Origin: Bacillus australimaris
GTDB taxonomy: Bacteria > Bacillota > Bacilli > Bacillales > Bacillaceae
Length of the DNA stretch: 64,000 nt
Direction: 5' to 3'
Assembly: GCF_001307105.1 (NCBI RefSeq)
Contig: NZ_LGYN01000029.1
Location: forward strand, 90,544-154,543
The position numbers and the translations under genes were made by a program. This document shows positions 44,763-54,605 of this stretch, piece after piece. Under the pieces are notes generated by a model that worked only from the letters and a program-made list of their open reading frames with translations, did no database searches and was not told the origin of the DNA. The stretch's first letter is position 1, and the number at the start of each line of letters is the position of its first letter.

Positions 44763-44882
44763 ACAAAAAACTCCTTTATTCATGGATTTTCATTAGAACG
44801 TGAATGGTTGAAAGAGTGATTCTTGAGGAAAATGTTAGGCAGCAAGACGATTGTCGCCGTCTTGCGCTACTTGTTGAGGGAT

Positions 44883-46580
44883 CTAGATGTGAAATTGTGA
44901 GACCATTGCTTTTAAATCTCCTGCCAAATGGGCAAGTGCTTCTGATGAAGCTGTTACTTCTTCCATTGCGGCAAATTGTTCTTCTGTTAAACCGGCTACT
45001 TGCTGTGAATGTTCACTCGTTCGTTTAACGCCTTCTGTGATAGAGGCAAAAGACTGTTTCGCATCGTTTGTATAAGCTGCGATTTTTTGTGATGCACTTG
45101 ATAAATGCTTAATGCCATCTGCCATTTCTCTCATTGACTGCTGGATATCATGAAATGATTCCTCTGTATGAGAAATAAGGATAACCCCTTGCGCCGCTTC
45201 CTCTCTTACTCGTTTGATGGCATTCGTTGAATGAGTCATCTCTTTTTGTATTTCAGAAATAAGATGGGAAATCATGTTTGATGATGCTTGAGATTCCTCA
45301 GCGAGCTTTCTCACTTCGTCTGCGACAACAGCAAACCCTTTTCCATGCTCACCTGCCCGGGCTGCTTCAATTGCTGCATTCAGAGCAAGCAGGTTTGTCT
45401 GGCTGGCGATATCTGTAATGACGCTGGAAATGTGATCAATTTCAGCTGAACGTGTTTCCAATGCTTGAATCGCTGTCCCATTTTCTTCAATAGATTTTGA
45501 AATAGATGTCATTTGTAACTGAATTTCACCAATATTCTGTACACCTTTTTGGGCCATTTCTTGTGCAAATTGACTTCTTGAAGTCATTTGTCCCGCATTT
45601 TCAGTGATGTTTGCCAGCTCGTTAGATACTTGAATGATCGTGTCCTCATTGGCTGTCATTTGAGCCGACTGTTCTTCTGATGATTGTGCAACGTCTTGGA
45701 TTGTGTGGGTGATTTTTTCTGATGCTGCACTCGTTTCTTCTGCGCTCGCAGACAGCTGCTCAGAGGATGTGGCCACTAATTCAGACGTGTTCATGACATT
45801 TAAAATAGTTTGATTTAGTTTGTCCCGCATCTTATTGAAATGGCCAGCCAGATCAGACAATTCATCGCCGGTAGTATCCATCACATTGCTGGTTAAATCA
45901 CCTTCGCCTGCACTCTTAATGGCGGAAGCCAAATGCTTGAGGCGTGTTTGAATCCGTTTTGTGAAAATAGAAATGATGATAACTGAAACAATCAAACTGA
46001 ACAAAAGGACGATGACAAATTGTATATAGAATGACTGAAGCATTTGTGAAATCATGCTTTGGTTGGCGCCGGTATAAAAAATACCAATCGTTTCGCCTGC
46101 TTCATTTTTAATCGGCATATAAGCCGTTTGATAATCTTTCCCAGCAACATTTGCTGTGCCGTAATAGTTCTCACCTTTATCTAAAACAGTGGCTTTCACT
46201 TCAGGAGAAACCTCTGTACCTACAGCTCGTTTCCCATCTAACATGACATTCGTGGCAACACGTGTATTTCCTTGAAAAATCGTGATTGTATCACCGGTAT
46301 ATTCGGCTAATTGGTCAACCAATGTGTCTTGGTCATTGATTTGAGTATTTCCTTTGTATAGCTTGTTTTTTTTTATCTGCCACGAACCAGCCACTTTTTC
46401 ATTTAGATAGGCGTAGCCTAGTTTTAAATCACCTTTTGCTTTTTCAGTGGCCATTTGCTTGATGTTTTCTGTCATTTCGCGATTCACCACATATCCAACA
46501 ACTGCGGAAAAGATGATGAGAACACTTAAAAAAATCAGCAAAATTTTGGCACCAAGCCTCAGTTTCCCCTTTTTCTTCAT
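44883..46580 (-). CDS. tlpC: methyl-accepting chemotaxis protein TlpC
   Basis: A transmembrane chemoreceptor of 565 residues. TM1 is at about residues 13-30, then an extracellular Cache-type sensor domain (to about 180; GIFYTGA near its end), TM2 at about 186-208, a HAMP domain ([22 protein letters not shown]) and a long coiled-coil signalling domain with the hairpin tip [40 protein letters not shown]. It sends ligand signals to CheA/CheW. It is placed between nucA and nin. Confidence 0.88.
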   Translation of the reverse strand: MKKKGKLRLGAKILLIFLSVLIIFSAVVGYVVNREMTENIKQMATEKAKGDLKLGYAYLNEKVAGSWQIKKNKLYKGNTQINDQDTLVDQLAEYTGDTITIFQGNTRVATNVMLDGKRAVGTEVSPEVKATVLDKGENYYGTANVAGKDYQTAYMPIKNEAGETIGIFYTGANQSMISQMLQSFYIQFVIVLLFSLIVSVIIISIFTKRIQTRLKHLASAIKSAGEGDLTSNVMDTTGDELSDLAGHFNKMRDKLNQTILNVMNTSELVATSSEQLSASAEETSAASEKITHTIQDVAQSSEEQSAQMTANEDTIIQVSNELANITENAGQMTSRSQFAQEMAQKGVQNIGEIQLQMTSISKSIEENGTAIQALETRSAEIDHISSVITDIASQTNLLALNAAIEAARAGEHGKGFAVVADEVRKLAEESQASSNMISHLISEIQKEMTHSTNAIKRVREEAAQGVILISHTEESFHDIQQSMREMADGIKHLSSASQKIAAYTNDAKQSFASITEGVKRTSEHSQQVAGLTEEQFAAMEEVTASSEALAHLAGDLKAMVSQFHI

Positions 46581-46707
46581 GCTTTTTTGACTCCTTTAGG
46601 TATAAGGTAGGATATCCCTCCTTAAGGATTATCGGCATGAAAAAAATGTTTGAAATACCTGCAGACAGTTGCGCGATACTTTTTTTAGATAGAAAAGGGA
46701 AAGGCTG

Positions 46708-47136
46708 CTAATCGATGATAAATTGAATTCTTGTGCCGTCAGGATCATCGGATAGTTGATGACTGACCCAAGAGCCTGCTCCTCTATTATCTGAAGGACG
46801 TACATATTTAACAGAAGCTCCTGTGCCTCCCTCTTTACACATCGCCATTGGCCATTCATCCCGATCATATCCGCGTTTTGTTGGAACGCCATGCAGTGAT
46901 CGGTCTCTCTGCTCGTCGCTATGTTTACGGTCAATTGTACAAATAGATGAATGACCTTCATCAATCGCTTCCTCTATATGCTTGGCTGTTTCAGGGTATC
47001 GATCTGATGGAAAGTGAATGGTTTTGTCATAAGTTGAATTCGCCGTCTCTTGTTTCCCTTGTTCGAGTTTGACATAGCCTGTTGCTACACCAATGACAAT
47101 CAATAAAAGCAAGAGAATGATTTTAAGAAGTTTCAT
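46708..47136 (-). CDS. nucA: membrane-associated DNA nuclease NucA (ComI)
   Basis: A protein of 142 residues with one N-terminal membrane anchor (about residues 4-21) and an extracellular nuclease domain. The conserved block [29 protein letters not shown], then [16 protein letters not shown] and [14 protein letters not shown], match B. subtilis NucA, which cleaves incoming DNA during transformation. A ComK-type box lies 82-115 bp upstream, supporting competence control. Confidence 0.92.
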   Translation of the reverse strand: MKLLKIILLLLLIVIGVATGYVKLEQGKQETANSTYDKTIHFPSDRYPETAKHIEEAIDEGHSSICTIDRKHSDEQRDRSLHGVPTKRGYDRDEWPMAMCKEGGTGASVKYVRPSDNRGAGSWVSHQLSDDPDGTRIQFIID

Positions 47137-47217
47137 AGATGCTAACTCTCTTTCTTGTTTGCGTATTTTGTAAACAGAAGTATAGCAGAATTACTTACCA
47201 ATTTCCCCTGGTTTTGA

Positions 47218-47251
47218 AAAAACGTCTTTTAAAATTCGAAAAACAGATTTT
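47218..47251 (-). promoter_or_regulatory. ComK-type box upstream of nucA
   Basis: Two AT boxes AAAA-N5-TTTT, at 47218-47230 and 47239-47251, are separated by 8 bp, one of the spacings known for ComK-binding sites. A TATACT lies between this box and nucA on the minus strand. Confidence 0.7.
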
Positions 47252-47402
47252 ACACGATTTCTTGCTTTTCATTTTTATAGAAATTCATAAAAATTTTAAT
47301 TTTGTGGTTCATAAAATGATTATTCTCATTCAAAATGGTATTATCACTGCTTTTTGAGCTGATTTCAAGAATTTAACATACAGAAATTTTAAAAAAATAA
47401 AA

Positions 47403-47471
47403 TTGACTAAACCGATGTGCTTTAATAATATGGAGTCAAATATCAAAATTTGTCGTAATTTATCAAAATAT
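47403..47471 (+). promoter_or_regulatory. promoter and direct-repeat operators of the hydantoinase operon
   Basis: TTGACT (47403-47408), 17-bp spacer, TAATAT (47426-47431). Downstream, TATCAAAAT(T/A)TG occurs twice, at 47441 and 47461, exactly 20 bp apart. CAAAT/ATTTG (47437-47452) forms an inverted repeat around the first copy. These suggest a repressor or activator site; no regulator gene is adjacent. Confidence 0.6.
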
Positions 47472-47503
47472 GATTCTAAATACATTGTTGGAGGGAAGTA
47501 CAA

Positions 47504-49573
47504 ATGGCGGATGTCTCATATCGGCTCGGCATAGATATAGGCGGAACATTTACTGATTTATCGCTGATAAATGAAGCAACAGGGGTGCTGACCGAACTCA
47601 AAACGCCCACAGTGACAGATGACCCAGCTCAAGGAATTATCAATGGGCTAAATCTTCTAAAAAAAAGGGGTGTTGATTTATCCAAAATCCAATACCTCGT
47701 TCATGGAATGACAATAGGTCTTAATACCTTATTACAGCGGAAAGGAGCGGATTTAGCCCTTTTTGTGACGGAAGGCTTTCAAGATATTTTGTCACTTCAA
47801 CGTTTACGACTACCCATTCCTTATGACTTCAATTCACGTTTGCCAGAACCATTGATACCACGTAAGCATGTATATCCAATCTCTGAAAGGTTGGTACACG
47901 ATGGTACGATTAAAAAACCTCTCCATTTGCAGCAATTAGATGATGCAGTTCAGCATGTCATATCTAAAAAGCTAGCAGGTATTGTCATTTCTTTTTTACA
48001 TAGTTATCAAAATCCAGTTCATGAGTTACAGGCAAAAGCCTATATCAATTATCATTATCCGCAGTTAGAAGTTCTCACCTCATCTGAATTATGGCCTCAA
48101 ATGAGAGAATACGAGCGTACAGTGATGTCTGTGGTTAATTTGTACATTCAGCCAAAGGTGAAACAGTATTTACAAACATTGAAAAGCCGTTTGAAAGAAG
48201 AAGGTGTACCAATTTCTCCATACATTACACAATCAAATGGTGGTTTAATGGATGCAGAAAGTGCGGCAACCTCGCCTGTTAAAACTCTTTTTTCTGGTCC
48301 GGCCGCTGGTGTCATCGGTGCGGCAAGAATTGCAGCGTCAGCGAGCGAACCCAATTTGATCACTTTTGATGTCGGGGGGACGAGTGCAGATATCTCAATT
48401 ATTCAAAATGGACAGCCTACAATGGCTCAATCGAATCAGCTTTCAGGATTCCCTATTATTCTTCCATCTGTTGCGATGTATTCAATAGGAGCAGGGGGAG
48501 GTTCAGTAGCATGGATTGATCAGGGCGGTCTACTAAAAGCAGGGCCGGAATCAGTTGGTTCAAATCCGGGGCCGGCTTCATACGGCAAGGGAGAAAAAGC
48601 AGCTTTAACCGATGCGTTTCTCATATGCGGCTATCTCAATCAAGAACGTTTTGCCGGAGGACATTTACAATTACAGCTGTCTGCGGCGAAAAAGGCTTTT
48701 CAGCCAATTGCGGATCAGCTCAACAAAACGGTTGAAGAGGCAGCTGACCAGCTGATTCAAGTAGCCGTAGCCAATATGTACACAGAATTAAGCAATGTCA
48801 TGGAGCAGCAAGGGTTTGATCCTAGAGATTTTAGTTTGCTGGCGTTTGGCGGAGCAGGACCGGTTGTGGCGAATTTCCTTGCGAGAGAAATTCACGCGAA
48901 AAATGTGGTTGTTCCTCCAAGTCCAGGCACATTATGTGCTTTAGGTGCTTTGACAGCCGATTTTATTCATGATGCGGTGCTGTCTAAGAAAATATGTTTA
49001 CAAGACTATACAATTAACCAACTAAAACAAGATTATGAGAAGTTATCGCGAAAAGCGACTGATTGGTTCAGTCAGCAGAACATTCAGCATATCAATCAGA
49101 CGTCCATTCTATTATTAGCAGACGCACGTTATCAAGGGCAGGCATTTGAGATTGAATTGCCGTTATCGGCTGATTGGCTGAAACAAGAACAAGATATCCA
49201 CCAACTCATTGAAGCTTTTCATCAACTGCATCAGCGTCAATATGGTCATAGGGATGATCAAGCAAAAATTGAGTTCACTCATTTACGAGTTCGAGTCATA
49301 GGCGAGACGCCGCCGCTGCCTTTCTCACCTGTTCATGAAAGCAAAGGACAGTCGTTGAAACCACATGAATATAGACGAATCTTTATAGAAGAAAAAGAAT
49401 ACGAAGCTTCAGTCTATAACCGGGATACTCTGTCTGTAGGTTCTATCGTAAATGGGCCTGCCATTATTGAGCAGGATGATACGACGACATTGATTTTACC
49501 AAACTGGGCAGGCAGCATTGACAGATCAGGTAACTTAGTAATTTCGAAGGGGGTGGCTTTACATGAGAACTGA
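47504..49573 (+). CDS. hyuA: hydantoinase/oxoprolinase subunit A
   Basis: A protein of 689 residues of the HyuA / N-methylhydantoinase A family (ATP-dependent ring opening of hydantoins or 5-oxoproline-like lactams). The N-terminal actin-like phosphate motif is GIDIGGTFTDLSLI (about residues 8-21). SNGGLMDAESAATSPVKTLFSGPAAGVIGAA and ITFDVGGTSADIS are the second nucleotide-binding elements, and LLAFGGAGPV is near 450. GGAGGG precedes the ATG. It overlaps hyuB by 11 bp. The actual lactam substrate is not known. Confidence 0.9.
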   Translation: MADVSYRLGIDIGGTFTDLSLINEATGVLTELKTPTVTDDPAQGIINGLNLLKKRGVDLSKIQYLVHGMTIGLNTLLQRKGADLALFVTEGFQDILSLQRLRLPIPYDFNSRLPEPLIPRKHVYPISERLVHDGTIKKPLHLQQLDDAVQHVISKKLAGIVISFLHSYQNPVHELQAKAYINYHYPQLEVLTSSELWPQMREYERTVMSVVNLYIQPKVKQYLQTLKSRLKEEGVPISPYITQSNGGLMDAESAATSPVKTLFSGPAAGVIGAARIAASASEPNLITFDVGGTSADISIIQNGQPTMAQSNQLSGFPIILPSVAMYSIGAGGGSVAWIDQGGLLKAGPESVGSNPGPASYGKGEKAALTDAFLICGYLNQERFAGGHLQLQLSAAKKAFQPIADQLNKTVEEAADQLIQVAVANMYTELSNVMEQQGFDPRDFSLLAFGGAGPVVANFLAREIHAKNVVVPPSPGTLCALGALTADFIHDAVLSKKICLQDYTINQLKQDYEKLSRKATDWFSQQNIQHINQTSILLLADARYQGQAFEIELPLSADWLKQEQDIHQLIEAFHQLHQRQYGHRDDQAKIEFTHLRVRVIGETPPLPFSPVHESKGQSLKPHEYRRIFIEEKEYEASVYNRDTLSVGSIVNGPAIIEQDDTTTLILPNWAGSIDRSGNLVISKGVALHEN

Positions 49574-51551
49574 TCCAGCAAAGCTTGAGATGATGCGCAG
49601 TTATTTTAATGCGATTGCATCAGGTATGGGGCATGTCATTGAACGGACGTCATTTACGACCTTCGTCAAAGAATCTGCTGACTTTGCGACAGCATTAGCC
49701 ACGCCTTCTGGAGATTTCTTTGTTTATCCGAAGACAGTGGGTGTGACGATCTTTTTAGGGCTTAGTCTAAAAAAAGCAATTGAAGAAAGCGGACCGATGC
49801 AGCCGGGAGACATTATCATCACAAATGACCCTTATACAACAGACGGTTTAGCGACTCACTTGCCAGATGTCCATATCATTAAACCGATTTTCGTAGATGA
49901 TGAAATTGTAAGCTATGCTTGGTCTTTTGTTCATGTTAGTGATGTGGGTGGACTTGTGCCTTCGAGTATTTCACCGACAGCAACAGATGTTCATCAAGAA
50001 GGATTAAGAATTCCGCCAGTGAAAATTTATGAAGGCGGGAAAGAGAATCAGGTCGTACGTACTTTATTAAGAGCTAACAGCCGTGCTAGTCATTTAAATG
50101 ATGGTGATATCAATGCGATGATTGCCGCAGTCAATACCGCAGATATTCGATTAAAAGAAATGATCGAGAAATTTGGGGAAAACGAAGTGAAACAAGGAAT
50201 GATAGACCTGCTGAAGCAAGCCGAGGATCGTGCTGGAAAGGTCATTGAAGCCATTCCGGATGGAACGAGTGAATTTGCTGATTATTTAGATGATGATATG
50301 ATTTCGAACGTGCCTATCCGGCTGAAAATCAAGTTAACGATCAAAGGGAAACAGCTGACACTTGATTTTTCTGAGTGTGATCCGCAAGTAAAAACAGCCT
50401 TTAACCTTGTCACCAATGGTCAGAAGCATTCCTTCTTGTATCAAGGGTTAATTAATTACATCATTAGTAAAGATCCTTTTATACCGATTAATGGTGGAAT
50501 TACGTATCCGATTGAAGTGATTTCTCCAAAAGGAACGCTGGTGCATCCAGAATACCCAGCCTCTGTCGGGATTCGGCATTCGATTACGATGAGGCTGTAC
50601 AATGTTGTGTTAGGTGCCATTGGCAAGCTGTTGCCTGAAGCAGTGCCGGCAGCAGGTGCAGGTCAATCGGCCATTGTTGTTCTTTCTGTTCCTGATGATC
50701 AAACGGGTGGCAGGAAAATGTCTGTTGTCGAACCGTTAGGCGGAGGCGGCGGTGCTCAAAATGGTACTGATGGAGTGGATGGGATTGATCATTCGTCTGG
50801 CTTCTTGAAGAATACCCCAATTGAGAGTTTGGAGCAGCACATTGATATTCATGTTCACCGATATGAGCTTCTGCCGAACACAGGTGGAGCAGGTGAAAAT
50901 CGAGGCGGACATGCGATTGGTTTGGAATTTGAAATGATGAAGCCTGAATCCATGGTGACAGCACGAGGAATGGAACGGATGAAATTTCAGCCTTGGGGAT
51001 TAATGGGCGGCCGAGCGGGTGCAGTTGGTGAGGTCAAGCTGATCACAGCAAATGGTGAAAAACAAGACCAGCCAAAAATAGATGTTCTGCGCCTTGAAAA
51101 AGGCGATATCGTCCAATTGGTTTCACCAAGTGGAGGAGGATGGGGGAATCCATTTGCTAGAAAGAAAGAAAAAGTCCTTCAGGAAGTGGAAGCAGGTCTA
51201 TTAAGTGAAGAAAGAGCACTGCAGCAATATGGTGTGAAAGTGTATTTAGACGAAAATGAATGGAAGGTGGATGAGGAGCAAACGAGCAGGGTGCGTGAAA
51301 AGGCTAGTCATTCTGTATCTACTGACGTGTGGGATTTCGGAGAACAAAGAGCGGCTTATGAGAAAGTGTGGACGGACGAAGCCAGCAGTGAGCTAGCTGT
51401 GCAGCTGCGTTCCTATCCAGCGAATGAACGTACGCACTATAAACATGCAGTTCATCAACATTTCAGTCATAGAAATGATCCGTTAACAAAGGAAGATATT
51501 ATTCAAGCACTTCATCAAATGAATGGACAAAAAGGGGGAAATGAATCATGA
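49563..51551 (+). CDS. hyuB: hydantoinase/oxoprolinase subunit B
   Basis: A protein of 662 residues of the HyuB family. Its N terminus (LEMMRSYFNAIASGMGHVIERTSFTTFVKESADFATAL) and the GDIIITNDPY, LPDVHIIKPIF and AWSFVHVSDVGG blocks are characteristic, as is the C-terminal GGAGENRGG and SPSGGGWGNP. It pairs with HyuA to form the ATP-dependent hydrolase. Its stop overlaps the next gene start (ATGA), so the enzyme and transporter genes are translationally coupled. Confidence 0.9.
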   Translation: MRTDPAKLEMMRSYFNAIASGMGHVIERTSFTTFVKESADFATALATPSGDFFVYPKTVGVTIFLGLSLKKAIEESGPMQPGDIIITNDPYTTDGLATHLPDVHIIKPIFVDDEIVSYAWSFVHVSDVGGLVPSSISPTATDVHQEGLRIPPVKIYEGGKENQVVRTLLRANSRASHLNDGDINAMIAAVNTADIRLKEMIEKFGENEVKQGMIDLLKQAEDRAGKVIEAIPDGTSEFADYLDDDMISNVPIRLKIKLTIKGKQLTLDFSECDPQVKTAFNLVTNGQKHSFLYQGLINYIISKDPFIPINGGITYPIEVISPKGTLVHPEYPASVGIRHSITMRLYNVVLGAIGKLLPEAVPAAGAGQSAIVVLSVPDDQTGGRKMSVVEPLGGGGGAQNGTDGVDGIDHSSGFLKNTPIESLEQHIDIHVHRYELLPNTGGAGENRGGHAIGLEFEMMKPESMVTARGMERMKFQPWGLMGGRAGAVGEVKLITANGEKQDQPKIDVLRLEKGDIVQLVSPSGGGWGNPFARKKEKVLQEVEAGLLSEERALQQYGVKVYLDENEWKVDEEQTSRVREKASHSVSTDVWDFGEQRAAYEKVWTDEASSELAVQLRSYPANERTHYKHAVHQHFSHRNDPLTKEDIIQALHQMNGQKGGNES

Positions 51552-52633
51552 AAAGAAGATTAATCGCTATTTTTGCAGGTATCCTAACAATGGTTCTACT
51601 TTTGAACGCTTGCGGTGGAAATGGAAAGGATCAAGGCAAAGAGCAGCAAACTGTGATCGTTGGCGTATATGGAGGTGATTGGGAAAAGAATATCAAACCA
51701 ATCCTCGAAAAGTTTGAAAAAGATACAGGCATTAAAGTGCAAACGGTCTCTGGTGCAGATTCTGAATGGTTTACGAAATTAAAAGCGTCAAATGGTAAAA
51801 ATCCACCGTATGACTTGCTTATTTTACAGCCTGATACGATTCAAAGAGGCATTGCAGCAAACGTTCTTGCGCCTATTGATGAAAAACAAGCACCGAATGT
51901 CAAAAAACTTTACCGTTCTGTCCAAAAGAAGCTCACTGTTGATGGAAAACAATATGCAGCAGGCTTTAGTATGGGGCAGCTAGGAATTGCTTATAGAAAA
52001 GACCTTGTGAAGCAAGAACCAAACAGTTGGACTGACCTATGGAGCAGTCAGCTGAAAGGGAAAGTAGCTATTTCATCTCCAACTTATTCAGCCGGTTTGC
52101 AATTTTTCTCTGCACTTGTCCATGCTCAAGGGGGGACAGAATCAAATCCTAAGGATATTGATAAAGCATTTAAAAGTCTCGCGCAATTAAAAGGTCATGT
52201 AGCTGCTTTTCCAGATAACCCAGGATCGATTCAAACGTTGTTAGAACGCGGCGATGTCGCGGCAGTTCCATATTGGGATGGGCGAGCATTTGCACTTGAA
52301 GAAGAAGGAATGGATATTGGTTTCTCATATCCGAAAGAAGGCGCTGTTGCAGCTGTTGCGAGCTGGGCATTAACGAAGGGAAATCAGCATGAAGAAGCGG
52401 CGTACAAACTATTAAACTACTTAAGTGGAAAAGAAGCTCAGGAGGCTTTCTCGGAAAAATCTTATTATGGCATGTCGAATTCCGATGTGAAATACGATGA
52501 CAAGATTAAGGGAAAAGTGAAAGTTGGCGAGAATTATTACAGCAAGCTGACTTGGGTAGATTATGAAACAGCCACCTCAGAGCTCGGCAATTGGACCAAT
52601 CGATGGAATGAAGTATTAGGCGGAGGAAAATAG
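51548..52633 (+). CDS. ABC transporter substrate-binding lipoprotein (polyamine/opine type)
   Basis: An extracellular solute-binding protein of family 1/PotD type, 361 residues. The signal peptide ends in the lipobox LLNAC (Cys22). VIVGVYGGDWEKNIKPILEKFEKDTGIKVQTVSG, PYDLLILQPD, GQLGIAYRKDLVKQEPNSWTDLW and the C-terminal SWALTKGN follow the PotD/ putrescine-binding pattern. The coupling to hyuAB suggests it binds a cyclic amide or its precursor rather than a polyamine; this is inference. Confidence 0.85.
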   Translation: MKRRLIAIFAGILTMVLLLNACGGNGKDQGKEQQTVIVGVYGGDWEKNIKPILEKFEKDTGIKVQTVSGADSEWFTKLKASNGKNPPYDLLILQPDTIQRGIAANVLAPIDEKQAPNVKKLYRSVQKKLTVDGKQYAAGFSMGQLGIAYRKDLVKQEPNSWTDLWSSQLKGKVAISSPTYSAGLQFFSALVHAQGGTESNPKDIDKAFKSLAQLKGHVAAFPDNPGSIQTLLERGDVAAVPYWDGRAFALEEEGMDIGFSYPKEGAVAAVASWALTKGNQHEEAAYKLLNYLSGKEAQEAFSEKSYYGMSNSDVKYDDKIKGKVKVGENYYSKLTWVDYETATSELGNWTNRWNEVLGGGK

Positions 52634-52641
52634 GTGATCGC

Positions 52642-53736
52642 ATGAGTGAAATCCATTTAGAACACATCAGTCAGCACTTCGGTGAGCAGATTGCGCTTAA
52701 CGATGTCAGTCTTACGGTGAATGAGGGAGAGTTTTTCTCCCTTCTTGGCCCTAGTGGCTGCGGAAAATCAACGTTATTAAACATCATTGGCGGTTTTTTA
52801 GAACCAACAAAAGGTGTTGTCTATATTGGTGAACAGGATGTGACTGCTTTACCGCCATACCAAAGAAAGACAGGTATGGTCTTTCAAAGCTATGCACTCT
52901 TTCCGCATCTGACTGTATTTGATAATGTGGCTTACGGGTTAAAGGTTCAAAAGAAAAAGAAGGCGGAAATCAAAGAGAAGGTGATGGAAAGCTTGTCTCT
53001 TGTTCAATTAGAAGCATTTGCGAAACGGATGCCCCACCAATTAAGTGGTGGTCAGCAGCAGCGGGTAGCGATTGCAAGAGCGCTGGCCATTCAGCCGGCT
53101 GTTCTCCTTCTTGATGAACCGCTCAGCAACCTAGATGCCAAACTAAGAAAAAACATGCAGACAGAGCTTCGGAATATTCAAAGGAATGTCGGGATTACAA
53201 CCATTCTCGTCACACATGATCAAGAGGAAGCCTTAAGCCTTTCTGATCGGGTTGGGATATTAGGAGAGGGGGAAATCCAGCAGATTGGAACGCCTTTAGA
53301 GGTATACCGTCAGCCGAGCAATCGATTTGTAGCTGAATTTATTGGACAGGTGAACATATTTGAGGCCGTGTACAATGAAGCTGATGCCACATTTACGGTT
53401 CCCCATGTAACTCATTCAAACGGTCAGCATCTTCAGCTGAAGGCTCCTGCGACACGTCCAGAGAAGAAGGAAAAGCAGTTACTTATGCTGCGTCCTGAAA
53501 GAATCAGCATCTCTTCTCAGCGGGAGGAAGCTCAGCCAAACCATGTATCAGGTGTACTGTCAGATGTGAGTTATATCGGGCATTCATTACGTTTGGTTGT
53601 GGAATTTGATCAAGGTGAAATCATTGTTCATGCTTCTGATGCAGCATTTCCCGAGCTGCCGGAAGTTGGAGAAACCGTTCATATCAATTGGCAGCCTGAA
53701 GATATCGTTTTCCTAGATTCGAAGGTGCATACGTGA
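52642..53736 (+). CDS. ABC transporter ATP-binding protein, PotA-like
   Basis: An ATPase of 364 residues. Walker A is GPSGCGKST (36-44), the Q-loop is VFQSYALFPHLTVFDNVAYGL, the signature is LSGGQQQRVAIARALA, Walker B is VLLLDEPLSNLDAKLR and the switch His is in LVTHDQEEA. A C-terminal TOBE domain follows (LRPERISISS). This layout is that of polyamine, iron and sulfate importers. The ATG is preceded by TAGGTGA. Its stop overlaps the first permease start. Confidence 0.92.
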   Translation: MSEIHLEHISQHFGEQIALNDVSLTVNEGEFFSLLGPSGCGKSTLLNIIGGFLEPTKGVVYIGEQDVTALPPYQRKTGMVFQSYALFPHLTVFDNVAYGLKVQKKKKAEIKEKVMESLSLVQLEAFAKRMPHQLSGGQQQRVAIARALAIQPAVLLLDEPLSNLDAKLRKNMQTELRNIQRNVGITTILVTHDQEEALSLSDRVGILGEGEIQQIGTPLEVYRQPSNRFVAEFIGQVNIFEAVYNEADATFTVPHVTHSNGQHLQLKAPATRPEKKEKQLLMLRPERISISSQREEAQPNHVSGVLSDVSYIGHSLRLVVEFDQGEIIVHASDAAFPELPEVGETVHINWQPEDIVFLDSKVHT

Positions 53737-54605
53737 TGCGAATCAAGAAGAAGAATCAACGATTTCATTGGTTTATGCTGCTGCCAGCTTGTTTGTTTCT
53801 TGTTGTATTTCTTCTAGTTCCGCTTGTGATGATGTTCGTCCTTAGTTTTCGTGATGTCGATTCGATGATGAATACATTACAAACGTATAGCTTCTCTCAA
53901 TATATTCATGTGTTCACGACAGATGCATATGTGAAAGCGGTTGGAAGTACTGTGTGGGTGGCTTTGCAGACAACGGTGATTTGTTTATTAATGGCATACC
54001 CCGCAGCATATGTGCTCGTCAAGGCACCTAATCCGCGTCTGCGGGCATTTTTCTATATCCTGCTTGTATCGCCGCTTTTGACGAGTGTGGTGATTCGGAC
54101 GTTTGCATGGATTGTTCTTCTTTCCCAAAATGGTCTAATCAATGGCATGCTGCTAGATTTACATGTGATTGAGAAGCCGCTCTCTATGCTGTGGAATATG
54201 AATGCGGTCATTATTGCGTATGTCCAAGTGATGCTGCCATTTGCGGTACTGCCTATCGCAACAAGTTTAACCGATATGGATCGTCATTTAAGACCGGCTT
54301 CTATGAGTCTTGGAGCTGGCCGTATTCGAACCTTTTTTCATGTCACCTTACCACTGACCATTCCAGGCATGGTGACTGGCGCGATTATTGTCTTTTCACT
54401 GGCAGCAGGAAGCTATATCACCCCGCTGTTAGTCGGTGGACGGATGCAGCCGCTGCTGCCACTGTCTATTTATCAGCAGGTCATGCAGGTGTATAATCTG
54501 CCTCTTGCCGCAGCAATGTCCTTTACATTGTTGGTTTGTGTACTTGTGGTGGTCAGTTTATTAAGCTATTTATTGAAGCGTTGGGAGGCGAGGATGCATG
54601 CGTAA
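53736..54605 (+). CDS. ABC transporter permease, PotB-like
   Basis: A membrane permease of 289 residues with six helices. The EAA-type loop is SMSLGAGRIRTFFHVTLPLTIPGM (about 190-213). GTG 53733 or ATG 53736 may start it; both overlap the ATPase gene stop. It ends overlapping the next permease by eight bases. It belongs to the operon of hyuAB and its ABC transporter. Confidence 0.9.
   Translation: MRIKKKNQRFHWFMLLPACLFLVVFLLVPLVMMFVLSFRDVDSMMNTLQTYSFSQYIHVFTTDAYVKAVGSTVWVALQTTVICLLMAYPAAYVLVKAPNPRLRAFFYILLVSPLLTSVVIRTFAWIVLLSQNGLINGMLLDLHVIEKPLSMLWNMNAVIIAYVQVMLPFAVLPIATSLTDMDRHLRPASMSLGAGRIRTFFHVTLPLTIPGMVTGAIIVFSLAAGSYITPLLVGGRMQPLLPLSIYQQVMQVYNLPLAAAMSFTLLVCVLVVVSLLSYLLKRWEARMHA

Noticed and set aside
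44840..44866. A terminator after tlpC
   Set aside because: The GCAAGACG/CGTCTTGC stem is clear but no T run follows on the minus strand, so read-through into nin is possible.
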